A stretch of DNA of 30,505 bases from Nemertoderma westbladi (GCA_032718475.1 JAUCBJ010008133.1:1-30505); one strand, 5' to 3'; shown: positions 1 through 9,722, numbered from the stretch's first letter. Translations and numbers: made by a program. The notes: generated by a model not told the origin, from the letters alone.

Positions 1-5
1 CTTTT

Positions 6-254
6 CTATTCGCTCCATAGAGCTGAAGAATCCCTGTGCGTATCCGGCTGCGGACCTCTTCCACACAGCTGATCGATGGTTTCCTTGGCTACTCCCATCC
101 TGTGTATGTCTTCCCAGGCCGCTTCGGATAAATCAAACGGGAGTCCGGGTCCGGGGAAGTTCCATTGCGACTCGACAATAGACTTCAGTATAAGTGAAGC
201 AAAGTGTGCCAAGCCGAATATGAGAAACGATTCCAAAAGGAGAGTATACACCCA
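6..254 (-). CDS. K2P potassium channel, terminal coding exon (TM4 and C-terminus)
   Basis: The exon opens right after an AG acceptor (256-255) in phase 0, matching the phase-0 donor at 692. Intron 255-692 is 438 bp. It reads WVYTLLLESFLIFGLAHFAS and onward, which fits K2P TM4 (aromatic start, then FGLA). A cytoplasmic tail of about 50 residues follows, ending in a TAG at 8-6. Exon 1 plus this exon gives 335 residues, in the usual range for short K2P channels, so the coding region appears complete and stops just inside the window edge. The tail has no motif I recognise. The splice model is inferred from frame, phase and the family's topology; the acceptor's pyrimidine tract is weak. Confidence 0.85.
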   Translation of the reverse strand, partial: WVYTLLLESFLIFGLAHFASLILKSIVESQWNFPGPGLPFDLSEAAWEDIHRMGVAKETIDQLCGRGPQPDTHRDSSALWSE

Positions 255-692
255 CTATATAAAGCAAAATAATAGAAAGTGTACCACTGATAATGAATTA
301 CACTATTTTACATCTTACATTTACACATATTTTAGAAAGTTGTAGCAGCTAAAGAAATCAAAACATATAAATTCCGGACAGGCTAGTTAAGAAAAGGTGT
401 CAAATTATCATCATACCAAATTTCGAAGCATTTGGTTACGATTTGAAAAAATAAATCCTAAATCCATCTAGATCTATCTGATCTAGCTCTGACCTGCTAA
501 AAAAAAGGTTCTTATATTAAAGGTGATAAAAGTTTAATATAAATAATCACTACTAAAGTGATAATTAATTATTTATACCCAATCAATGATGTAAGAATTG
601 TAAGGCGGTTTAGTTTGTCCGAAGAAATTCATTGTAGTCAATTTTCAATAATTTATTTAAATTTTCTGCATAATATATTAAGTTGTTGTTAC
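255..692 (-). other. K2P phase-0 intron
   Basis: GT at 692-691 and AG at 256-255 bound an AT-rich 438-bp intron. It separates the second pore loop from TM4 and has stops in all frames. Confidence 0.8.
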
Positions 693-1451
693 CTGTAAGA
701 ATAGGGGAGTACCAGCATTGTGAAGATGTTCAAAAGGTAAGTAATCGCCAAAACCTATGGTTGAAATTGTGATAAAGACAAAATAGTGCGCCTCTTCGTA
801 GGACCAGCCTTCCAGTAACTTGAATAACATAGCAGGAAAGGAGACAAATATACCCAAAAACAAGGTGTTTAACAGAACAAAGAAAACGACAGTCTTCATC
901 TGATGTGGCAGCTTCGTGGGAAGGTAATAGTAAACTTTTTCTTTGACAAACTTCCTCGGTTTATGGTAAAGTTTGCCGACAATGTGTATCATATAGAAGA
1001 AGAGGGGCACTCCAACGAGAGCGTATACGCAAGTGAATATCCTCCCAGCCGCATTTGTTGGAACTATGTGGCCGTAACCAATCGTACTGCAAATGGTAAA
1101 AGAAAGCAAATGCATTTCTTGGAATCTTTGTGGATCATTATGTTGTATTTGTGGATGGTCGTGTTCTACAACATTCTTTGAAATGCTGTCGATGGCAGAG
1201 GTCGTAGTGTCATCAAAGTCGTAGTCATCGTACTCATCATCATAAATACGACTTCCATTTTTATCATATAAAATTTCTGGAAATTCGGATGGTGTTTCAG
1301 TCGGGATTATATTAGACTTTTGCAGAAGTACCGGAGCTTTGTCATTATCTTCTATGAATTTAAACACAATAGCCCCGAGTAAGAGGTATAACTCAAAAGC
1401 GACGACGTATATAATAACACGCAGGCATTGACACTGACGCTTGGACGTCAT
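693..1451 (-). CDS. Two-pore-domain (K2P) potassium channel, coding exon 1
   Basis: This exon encodes the first 253 residues of a K2P leak channel, a plasma-membrane protein that sets resting potential as a dimer. TM1 is about residues 10-33. The first selectivity filter reads STIGYG (GYG at 125-127), TM2 is about 137-160, TM3 about 187-208, and the second filter reads STIGFGD (GFG at 233-235). The TM1-P1 extracellular cap is long and very acidic (DDEYDDYDFDD) and carries an NGS glycosylation sequon at 65-67. I chose the ATG at 1451 because a stop lies a few codons upstream and only non-ATG codons lie between. The exon ends in CAG followed by GTAACA (intron GT at 692-691), in phase 0. The TM4 exon lies 438 bp downstream. 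The family call is firm; the subfamily is not assigned. Confidence 0.9.
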
Positions 1452-1463
1452 TTCAGCTTCCAA

Positions 1464-2600
1464 TATATTTTATGTAATATATTATAATATAATTTATAAA
1501 TAAATAGAAAGTTTAATACCAAGAACTCAGGGCCTAATAATCAAAATAAGTTATATTATTGTTGAAAAGTTAGAAATTCTATAATTAAAATAACCAGAGG
1601 TAAGTGGTGATAAACTTAGCCGGTTTCATTATTTAAACTGCATTGAAAATTATTTAATAATGTATTGCCGCATACAAAATAATTTTGTGATAAATTCAAA
1701 TATTTTCTTTGGTTCAACTTGCGCAACAATTCTAGCTACAGAGAATTAAAATAATAATAACAAATAATTGAAAATATATATTCAACTTAGACTAACATAT
1801 AGTAAGTATGTGCACGACTTAGACTAACATAGTAATAAGTATGTGCATATATCCTTGATTGGGGCCCCATACGTCATTCAACATTTTTACTGATCTGGTA
1901 GGCCTACTGGACATCTATCTATATGTCATAACTAGAACGCCATCAAGATGGCTTTAAACGAACCTGTCTTACACAGACTCCAAGAAACAGATAGGATTGG
2001 AGGATGCATACCAAGAATGACTTGCATCAACCACAAAACTACCTCCCATCTAATGTAATAAACATTCGCCTAGGCAAACAAATCATAATCACAATTACTG
2101 CGATGTGTGAAATGTTATCCATATCCGCAACCTGGGAAACGGCCCAAAAGAGCAGTTTATTCTGCGGAGGGGTCTTTCTGTATTAGATAAATAAAATAAA
2201 GAACACGAATTATTAATACCTAATACATTCTCAGTTAGCCTAAAAAACATCGGAGCAACCAATATAATGTACTTGTACAGTACAAGCCTCCTATGGAAGT
2301 TTGTGAAATGTTCCAGTAAGTCTACCCAACAGCCGTTGTTGGTACCCAGATGGCACCCTGGTTCAGTTTTCTGGTTTTGGTAGTTTAATCGACAGCTGTT
2401 GTAAACGTCCCAGATATACAAAACCTACTAAGCCTTTACTTTATAATTGCGCTTAGCCTGAGTTGATAACGGTATTGTAACGATGACAATAGGACCTATA
2501 GATACATACGATATATAAACGATGTTCTGTTTGTTATACAAACTGACTGAATAGAGATAGAACAATAATAATATAATTAATGTACGTAATTCAAATTGAC
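1464..2600. other. AT-rich non-coding DNA upstream of the K2P gene
   Basis: No convincing gene is seen. It presumably holds the channel's promoter and any 5' non-coding exon, but I see no clear promoter element. A short imperfect tandem pair of about 31 bp lies at 1785-1814 and 1817-1847 (core ACTTAGACTAACATA, then AAGTATGTGCA). A TAGGCCTA octamer lies at 1899-1906. Confidence 0.5.
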
Positions 2601-2607
2601 AATAAGT

Positions 2608-2836
2608 GAAACAGGGGGGAAACTAGACGCAAAACCCGCCTCAATGTTAAATTCTCAATTTAGGGAAAGGAGCAGGTTACAGTGGCCCGTTATACGTTAT
2701 TTTAACCAAAACAATAAACTAAGCACAATAGAACAGGTTACAGTTTTATTTTTGAGAGTAATCAGCTGTTATTTGCGTCGAATTTCCCCTGGAGAGGGAT
2801 GAATTTTTATTGAGTCCAGTTTCCCTCCTTATCTGC
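2608..2836. mobile_element. TIR non-autonomous element (MITE-like), copy 1
   Basis: Non-coding element whose ends are imperfect inverted repeats: the left end has GGGGGGAAACTAGACGCAA and the right end has TTGAGTCCAGTTTCCCTCC. The same family recurs at 4721-4965 and 11472-11733. Both sides carry AATAAGT (2601-2607 and 2837-2843), a candidate target-site duplication. Copies 1 and 2 are close relatives, and copy 1 lacks about 17 bp near the left end. The superfamily is unassigned; a 7-8 bp duplication would suit hAT-type elements. Confidence 0.65.
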
Positions 2837-3040
2837 AATAAGTAGTGAAATTTGTTCAGCTGACAAAGTGTAGCTGTGGGTATTTAATTTCGCGTTCCAT
2901 AATATTGATAATATGCTAATATTTCAAATATCTAATCGTCGGCTCAACTCTTGACAAGAACTACCCAGTCTAAAGACCGGTTCGTTATAAAATCAATGAA
3001 TTTAAATGTTTAATTGGATGTAATATTAATTGGATTAATC

Positions 3041-3721
3041 ATGACCTACTATAGATACAACCCGCCAAGCTGCTGCAAAGCCCCTAAATTTAGTGGGCCA
3101 GTTATTTCTCTTATATAGAACCCCTGAAACAATATGTCTAGCGCGTCGAAAGTACTTGTCCCTAACTAAAATTATGTCCTCTTTTAGATGAGACAAATAA
3201 AAATTGAATAGCTCCACTAGTTTTCGAGATATGAGGAGTTCCTGGCACCCACACCATATCAACACTTTACGGAATTGAAAATAAAATACTCAAAATACAG
3301 TAAAGACTTTGATATAACCATATTATGATTTTTGGTCTGTTCAATTCATTACTAATAATAATTAATAATTTAGTGTCTATTAAAAATTAAAAAGTTCTAA
3401 TCTCACTTTCGATTGTTAATAATAAATTCAACACACCGAAAAGGATAATATGGTTAGTTAAAGGGGCAGTATTTTGAGTCATATTTTTTTCATTTCCAAA
3501 ACGTACTGAAATGGGTCCTAGGAGCTCTTCATATCTCGAAAACTACTGGAGCTATTCAATTTTTATTTGTCTCATCTGAAAGAGGACATAATTTTAGTTA
3601 GGGCAAAGTACTTTCGACGCACTGGACCTATTGTTTCAGGGATTCTATCTAATGAAAATAACTGGCCCACTAAATTTAGGGGCTTTGCAGCAGCTTGGCG
3701 GGTCGTATCTATAGTAGGTCA
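3041..3721. repeat. Long inverted repeat (foldback), about 260-bp arms
   Basis: The left arm, about 3041-3300, and the right arm, about 3463-3721, are imperfect reverse complements around a spacer of about 160 bp. The outer part is the better conserved: GACCTACTATAGATACAACC at the left end pairs with the right end. Open frames on the two strands give near-identical peptides because the arms mirror each other. Nothing suggests a real protein. A transcript across it would form a long stem. Confidence 0.75.
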
Positions 3722-4245
3722 TAGTTTAATTTCAGGGATAAAAATTTTCCCACAAAATCTCTTCACAAATTTTCCACCCTGTAAACTAAATTCAGTCAAT
3801 ATATATATACATATACCCATATACATATCCATATAATATATATTTAGTCAAATATATTCATCACAAATATGTTTGCACAATTAACCTAACAATAAACCTT
3901 CATTAATAAATAGCTCAATTAATTGACGTCTGCCCCTCCTATGTTATCTTTTTTATACAAAGAGGATAAAACGTTGCCAGAAATGAATAAAGGTGCAAAG
4001 GTGATATTGTTTAATTGTGTGAGCTACTTGCATTAGCTGGTATTGTAACCCAAAACTTCGTTATTGTAATACTTTAAGTAATGTTAATGGCCTAATTATT
4101 ATAATAGGCCTAGAGGCCTATAATATAATAGTATATATATATATATAATTATTTGTAATGTAACCTATTAGCTATTCCTAGCTTGAGTGGTAAGTGAGAC
4201 CTACCATATTCTTAAATTTTTTGTTACTAATGGTCAGTCGTTTGG
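3722..4245. other. AT-rich spacer with (TA)n and ATACAT-type microsatellites
   Basis: Simple sequence lies at 3798-3843 (ATATACATATAC-like) and at about 4129-4147 (TA repeats). A TAGGCCTA lies at 4105-4112. No gene is seen. Confidence 0.6.
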
Positions 4246-4339
4246 GCGCAGTGGCGGTACGGCTAATGTCGCGTTACGGTAAGTCGCGTTACGGCTAATT
4301 TTCAGAGTAGCCGTAACGCTAAAACTAAATCTCTTGAAT

Positions 4340-4720
4340 TAGCCAGTCATCGCCCGCGTATGGCATTTGGTTCGGTTGTGGGGTGGGGTGGAATGGTTCA
4401 GCCACGGAGGGGTGGTCGGGGTTGGGTTGGGAAGAAATAGTTCAGCAGCCGCGAAGGGGTGGTTCACTACACCAACATGCCAGTCGGGATCACTACCCCC
4501 TCCCAATGCAGCTAGACTTTCAACTGGGTGATCGGCGGCTGGAAGGACGGCCATTACCTGCTTGTCAGTCCCCAAACAGAACGCCATATGGTCCAGGTAG
4601 CGAGCCAGGCGTTGTTGGTGGTTAACAACATCGATATGAATTAGTGGAATATGTTCCACAAAACCACTCATTGTTTCTTCAACTGCTATTATTGGCTGTA
4701 ATCCGTATCTGTGTCTGAGG
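4340..4720. other. GC-rich, coding-like block of unknown nature
   Basis: Composition is sharply GC-richer than its AT-rich surroundings. The minus strand is open over 4339-4779 (146 codons, starting in the neighbouring TIR element) and includes the stretch GFVEHIPLIHIDVVNHQQRL. The plus strand is partly open too, so openness alone proves little. I recognise no domain. It may be a captured gene fragment inside repeat A or a remnant of its coding part. Confidence 0.25.
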
Positions 4721-4965
4721 GAGACAGGGGGGGAAACTCGACGCAAAACCCACCTTGGCGAATTAATATCCCGCCTCAATGTTAAATTCTCAATTTAGGG
4801 AAAGGAGCAGGTTACAGTGGCACGTTATTTTAACCAAAACAATAAACTAAACACAATAGAACAGGTTACAGTTTAATTTTTGAGAGTAATCAGCTGTTAT
4901 TTGCGTCGAATTTCCCCTGCAGAGGGATGAATTTTTATTGCGTCCAGTTTCCCACCCTATCTGGC
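4721..4965. mobile_element. TIR non-autonomous element (MITE-like), copy 2
   Basis: The terminal inverted repeats are the clearest of the three copies: left GGGAAACTCGACGCAA, right TTGCGTCCAGTTTCCC. CTGAGG flanks both sides (4715-4720 and 4966-4971), a candidate target-site duplication. It is very similar to copy 1 over about 220 bp and lies inside the interval bracketed by repeat family A. Confidence 0.7.
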
Positions 4966-5055
4966 CTGAGGCTGTGACTAAGAATACCATAGAATACAAG
5001 ATTATATTGAATGTGAGGTTGTCGAAGAACATACAGTATGAAAGACAGCAAAATC

Positions 5056-5077
5056 CCCCCCCCCCCCCCCCCCCCCC
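5056..5077. repeat. Poly-C tract
   Basis: An uninterrupted run of about 22 C. Its exact length is probably unreliable in any assembly. Confidence 0.8.
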
Positions 5078-5291
5078 GGAGACTCCCATGCTGTAAAACA
5101 TTATTACATTACATTTTTCTGACCGCATCTGCACGTAAACACAATAGAATAATATTTATAATGATTCCCTATGTAAAACCAAGACAATAGAGTAGCCGTA
5201 CCGCGACTTTTAGAGTAGCCGTACCGCGACTTTTGAAAGTCGCGTTACGGCTAATCTCTCAAAAATTAGCCGTAACGCGACGACACCATCG

Positions 5292-6694
5292 TTTGCCGTA
5301 CTTTGTTTCAAAATCGACGTTTGCGAACTTTGTTCCAATGGGTAGCGAACTTTGTTCCAGTGAATACGAACTTAGTTCAAATAAATGCGAACTTTGTTCC
5401 AATGAATGCGAACTTTGTTCCAATAAATGCGAACTTTGTTCCAAATGCCTATTTACGAACTTTGTTCCAATAGCTGCGAACTTGGTTCCAATAGTGGCGA
5501 ACTTTGTACCAATAGTTGCGGACTTTGTTCCAATCGGAAGTTAACAAAAATAAACGAAACAAAATTAATCAGGACATTTTTTACCATTTATTAACCTAAT
5601 GAAAGGAGCATTTTATGAGATCCCCCTTCCATGAGGATATTTTTTGTGGTGTAAAACTTTCAGGATTTTTAATGAGTACCATAGAATACTGGCATAATAT
5701 CATGTCAAAATATATACCTTCAACTATTTACTTCAGTGTTGTAGACCAGCATTTAGTAGATATTAGAATGCGAGACGAGACGTGCAAAGCCACAGGCGTG
5801 ACATATGGTATGGTGTAGAGATTATGTTATGGGATGTGATTGCACCTCCTTAGCTTGCTTTAACACACAGGTAAATTACCTACCTCCTCTATTGGGAAAC
5901 TCAAACTACTGTTACCAGTCTAAATAACTCAAACCAGCAAACTCTAGGTCTTGTGTAGGCCTAATTATGAATTAGTGAACAGAAAGACTGGTTGAGCGAG
6001 ATCAAATCAAATCGTATTTGCGATAGGCTGCCACAATGACAAAATCATAATGTCAGAACAATATAAACAATATGTTTTGTATTAACATAATTCCATTGAT
6101 TGAATACCGATAAAACCAAAATCCACGGTACAGCAGTAGTAATAATCATTAATTTACCCTAAAATCAGAAATAATCTGCAATAGGACACAACACACTGTA
6201 AGTACCGGTAGCGGTAGTCCAGATGAAAACATTGTAAGTACCGGTAGCGGTAGTCCCTAAAATTAGGTCCCTTCAATACATACTGTATGTTAGTATGTAG
6301 TTCGATAAGGGGTCCCATATTACACTACAACTAGACCCTGCTGGCATTTCGTATTAATTAATTAAGGAGAGACAGGCACCACTGCAACAGTAACAGGCAA
6401 CAGTGCTGCAGTTTATTATTAATTGTGCCCGGTTGATTTCCATGCAGACTGTTTGTTTAACTGGCCAATTATAGCATAGACACAAATATTATGGTTACAC
6501 TTTACAGTTTAATACATTGCAATTATTACATTAATTTGTATATATTATTTTACAGTGTAGAGTTAAAGTAACAAACGTTATTTTTAAAATATCATTTTCA
6601 ATTATTGGAACAAAGTTCGCATCTATTGGAACAAAGTTTTCAACCATTCGAACAAAGTTCGCAGTTGAACTACTCTCATTGGAACAAAGTTAGC
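5292..6694. repeat. Inverted-array element B (GCGAACTTTGTTCCAAT)
   Basis: The left array (5292-5534) has ten recognisable copies of the 17-bp motif at mostly 21-22 bp spacing, starting at 5323, 5345, 5366, 5387, 5408, 5429, 5455, 5476, 5497 and 5518, plus a degenerate one at 5292. The right array has four inverted copies at 6604, 6625, 6646 and 6678. About 1.07 kb lies between. Arms built of short tandem repeats in inverted orientation are the hallmark of foldback/TU-type transposons. The interior shows no transposase; a 67-codon frame at 5615-5818 is unrecognised. The left array abuts repeat family A. Confidence 0.65.
6197..6256. repeat. 24-bp direct repeat pair
   Basis: Two identical 24-bp copies, 6197-6220 and 6233-6256, sharing GTAAGTACCGGTAGCGG, are separated by 12 bp. 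They lie within the interior of element B. Function unknown. Confidence 0.8.
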
Positions 6695-6784
6695 ATAACG
6701 TAATGAGAAACCTCCAATTTTATATAATTTAATGTAATTTAATTCGTTAGGTTCGGCTGTGCCGATAATAAAAGGTTAAAGGTC

Positions 6785-7048
6785 ATGTTAAAGGAGCATA
6801 TGATGGATAACATACAAAATAAAAGTAAAAATAACGTGTCTGCGTTTGAAAGAAATGTAACGAATGCTATGAAAATTCATGATAAAATTGTTCCCAGCTA
6901 CTGTAGTTCCGAGATTGATGGTTTATTCAGATCTAATCGACTAGCTAATATCCTGATTGCATATTTCGATGTTAAACGATGTTTCGATGTGATGGTAGAG
7001 CATGTTCCGGTGTTGGACTTTGAACCACTATCATTGGAAGAAAGTTAG
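6785..7048 (+). CDS. Hypothetical 87-aa frame between B-type motifs
   Basis: An ATG-started frame in an otherwise stop-rich, AT-rich stretch, preceded by TTAAAGGTC. The product is charged at its start (DNIQNKSKNN) and carries no motif I recognise. It lies between two B-type end motifs (6678-6694 and 7033-7049), and its stop falls inside the second one. It may be a chance frame, a tiny gene of the repeat, or a fragment of one. I assign no function. Confidence 0.2.
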   Translation: MLKEHMMDNIQNKSKNNVSAFERNVTNAMKIHDKIVPSYCSSEIDGLFRSNRLANILIAYFDVKRCFDVMVEHVPVLDFEPLSLEES

Positions 7049-7057
7049 CGTAACTTC

Positions 7058-7380
7058 TCATTAGTCCCCCTAAGCTTGACACTTGGACAAACCCGCATCC
7101 GCTTTTCAGGACATTGATTTCCACGTGAGGACCAGCCTGGGCATAGTCTTGTACTTTCGGCAACCTCATGGAGAGAATAAGCAGGTGGACAGCCTATGAC
7201 TTTCTGGAGACGCCTCTTAAAGGAAATTGGCCTTGAAGATGCGGATAATCTCGCGAAAGTCATGGGTGCAGGGGGTAGTGGCGGTACAATATTGTCATTA
7301 AGCCTGCCTAGCATTCTCAAATAAATTGGAGATGAGCATTCTTTCTAGCATTCTTAATGCAGCTTCAGTGCATAATACCG
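7058..7380 (+). pseudogene. 3' fragment of a LINE, same family as the 26.7-29.1 kb copy
   Basis: This stretch aligns well at nucleotide level to 28,826-29,113, the C-terminal codons plus 3' end of the LINE. Shared stretches include CCTAAGCTTGACACT-like and GAAGATGCGGAT-like runs. Reading frames are broken by small indels. Its 3' end (TACCGATTTTAG) matches the end of the long copy (TGCCGATCCTAG), which fits the severe 5' truncation typical of target-primed reverse transcription. It begins immediately after a B-type motif. Confidence 0.75.
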
Positions 7381-8313
7381 ATTTTAGATAGAATAATTAA
7401 AGGCTACCAGTCAATTACAATCAATCATGTATTAATTAATCATGTAATCATGTAATTACAATCAATTTCTTTCTTATTTGCCATCAGGATCACTAAGGAT
7501 CTAGAGATCAAATATGCTTTAATGATTTTTGATTGGCAGAGCTAGAGGATGGTGTTGGCTTTTACTTCCGATGTACAATTAATAGACTAATGTGAAAATT
7601 GATGAATATATAAATATTATTATTGCGTTGTAATATAATTTTATTAATTTTAATAATTTTAATAATTTTATTAATAGGCCTATAATTTTAAGAAAATAGC
7701 AGTTAAATTTGTTGAATAATAAAATATCTTAATGTGCTCGTGTGCACATAATACAATAAGTCTAAGTAAATATCAATGATACTAATAATTATTACAAAGG
7801 AATTTGATATTTTGTTATACATTGTAAAACTTTAAATCTCATCTACAGTACAATACAAAGATCAAAGCTGTTTTAATATCCATGATTCATACCGGTTGTT
7901 AATGAGATATGTTGCATATTTAAATACGGTAAATTGAAATGTATTGAAGGACTTATCTATCAGTCAACATAAAATATCCATTCATAATGTGTATAGATGA
8001 TAATACAATGTTATAGTTTCTTATCAATGATTTGCGATTTACATTGTTGTTATAAGTGGAGTGATGTGATAACAATCGGCAAACACAACACCTGGATCAG
8101 GTCAAACGATATGTACCGCATCTATTGGTGTTGATGACTTCTGGTGTGTTGGGTGAAATGGATTCACAAGTAACCCGTCAAAGTTATGAGTTTATCACAT
8201 TTTGGATTCATTACTACATATCCAATACAGTCTCATGTAGACCTACACTATATTCCCACCCTTGTCAATCACCATTACATTTCTATGGTAATAACTATTT
8301 ACATACTTTTGTG
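7381..8313. other. AT-rich non-coding DNA
   Basis: No gene is seen. AT-rich simple repeats lie at about 7405-7470 (ATCATGTAATTACAATCA-like, partly duplicated) and 7633-7675 (TTTTAATAA). A TAGGCCTA lies at 7675-7682. Confidence 0.5.
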
Positions 8314-8423
8314 TAAAGTAGCACTTTACAGTGAGATGACCCGAGTGGCTTTGTTACATGAACGAACGTTAGTGAGTGAGTGAAAATAAAGCCACGAGGA
8401 TCAGAACACTGTAAAGTACTTTG
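8314..8423. repeat. Imperfect hairpin with arms of about 38 bp
   Basis: The left arm 8314-8352 pairs with the right arm 8388-8423 (CTTTACAGTG with CACTGTAAAG, and GTGGCTTT with AAAGCCAC) around a loop of about 35 bp. It resembles a small hairpin-type MITE. No coding potential. Confidence 0.6.
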
Positions 8424-8705
8424 CAACAAGTACGTATGTAATTTTATTCCAAAATTTTAACATTACGAAATGATTGTACATATATACATTATAAGTGATA
8501 GAAACTGCACAAATTATATTAGTTGCTGTATAAATAAATGTAAAATGACATAAATTATGTTATAAATAAGTTAGCTTATATTTATGGTGGCGTTTGGAGC
8601 CATGTTATAATAATATAACTAGGCCCTACTGGTTATAAATAGCTATACCCCGCCTACCGGTAGGTAATTCAGTAGGCCTATCTGGCTGTCAGGCAAATTA
8701 TTACC

Positions 8706-8796
8706 TATTGTTTACGTGGTATCCAATGACGGCGTTAAGTAATGTCCCCGTAGTGGACATTACTTAACGCCGTCATGGGTTACCACGTAAACAATA
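8706..8796. repeat. 91-bp near-perfect hairpin
   Basis: Arms 8706-8747 and 8755-8796 (42 bp each) pair at 40 of 42 positions around a 7-nt loop (CCGTAGT). The arm core is GACGGCGTTAAGTAATGTCC. A third, degenerate copy of this core lies at about 8890-8909 (ACGGCGTTGAGTAAATGTTA). It could be a small hairpin element or a foldback RNA source. Confidence 0.85.
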
Positions 8797-9230
8797 ACAC
8801 CAAATACAACACTAAATGTACAGGCCAATACAATGCTGTAATGTCCTCTAAAGTTGTAAAGTACTAAATAACAACTCGCTGTTAATACTAACGGCGTTGA
8901 GTAAATGTTACAATTTTTGAATAAAATATATTTTTACAATAGACATCATATGGGGGTACTGGTACAGTAAATGGTACTTATAACTCATTACTACACAACA
9001 GTACTAGATTTCTACCATAGTAAAATAGTAAAATTGATCTACCCCTCAGGCTAAGACAGTCCATTTTGAACATCTTTTTCCTACAGTAGGCTAATAACTC
9101 ACCCAATTTTTCCTTTAACTACTCCAGTAATTATGCCTTTATACATAATATCTTCTTAGTCCAGTTATTTTTCCAATTTACGAATCATTATATAGCTCTT
9201 AGTCAGTTATCGAATCCCTATGGGGGTATT
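8797..9230. other. AT-rich non-coding DNA
   Basis: Apart from the degenerate hairpin-core copy at about 8890-8909, I see nothing in it. Confidence 0.4.
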
Positions 9231-9231
9231 A

Positions 9232-9722
9232 CTATTCGTCCTGGTCTTGTAGAAATACTGTAGATCCTGTCCCAACACAGTTTGCGCTGTTATTTCTATA
9301 ATCAATGGTTACATCATATGACTCATCATCGACACTATTTATAATACCCTGATCATTGACTGTATCATCCCGATCCTCGTTGTCCTCATCATTGTCGACA
9401 GGTTCCCTAATGACGGTGTCTGGATACACTGAGGAACTCACAGTTGATGAATAATTTCTTACATCATTAACATGCCTTCTGATGAGACCATGGTTTTTGT
9501 CATTATCCACATGAACTGGATGGACCCTTACACTTGTTACAGCAGCAAACATGTTCCACAAGCTTTACTAATGCAGGGCCTACCATATACTCTACCTGCA
9601 GCTTTGAGATTTTTAGAGGTCCTTTCCACAATATCCCTTTGCTTAACTAAAGGTACAATTACTGTATAGTTAGCCACTTGCGTTTTAGACCAACCCTTAC
9701 CCATATTGCCACTCTCCCTCAA
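9232..9722 (-). pseudogene. Possible retrotransposon pol C-terminal remnant
   Basis: Two overlapping minus-strand frames, 9722-9537 and 9561-9232, read as one coding-like stretch with a frameshift near 9540-9560. The second includes GLIRRHVNDVRNYSS, reminiscent of the RRHV(D/N)xxR box near the end of many Ty3/gypsy pol proteins. It then becomes acidic (NDEDNEDRDD). The rest is not recognised. I see no LTR or integrase core nearby, so this is a tentative call. Confidence 0.3.

Larger units (their letters stand above)
4249..5281. repeat. Inverted-motif repeat family A (GTCGCGTTACGGCTAAT)
   Basis: The 17-bp motif and its inverse cluster at two places about 1 kb apart. The left cluster has forward copies at 4268-4279 (partial) and 4283-4299 and an inverse copy at 4309-4319. 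The right cluster has inverse copies at 5192-5208 and 5214-5230, a forward copy at 5239-5255 and an inverse copy at 5265-5281. Each cluster is itself palindromic and together they bracket the interval, as the arms of a foldback-like element would. The interior holds a GC-rich block, TIR element copy 2 and a poly-C run. That this is one element is inference. Confidence 0.5.

Noticed and set aside
1464-2600. tRNA or other structured RNA gene
   Set aside because: No convincing A-box/B-box pair or cloverleaf was seen here or elsewhere in the window.
3035-3836. Two near-identical small proteins on opposite strands
   Set aside because: They are mirror readings of the two arms of one inverted repeat.
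5323-5534. CRISPR-like array of regularly spaced repeats
   Set aside because: Spacers are only about 4 bp, units are diverged, inverted partners lie downstream and the genome is animal. The same holds for 9782-10012.
5233-5544. 103-aa Cys-rich repeat protein (ELCSNE-type units)
   Set aside because: The frame stays open because the DNA repeat period is 21 bp, a multiple of three. The opposite strand is open too, and there is no supporting gene structure.
9232-9722. A host gene with an acidic tail
   Set aside because: Frameshifted, no start or splice context, and a weak RRHV-type match to retrotransposon pol; kept only as a tentative remnant.
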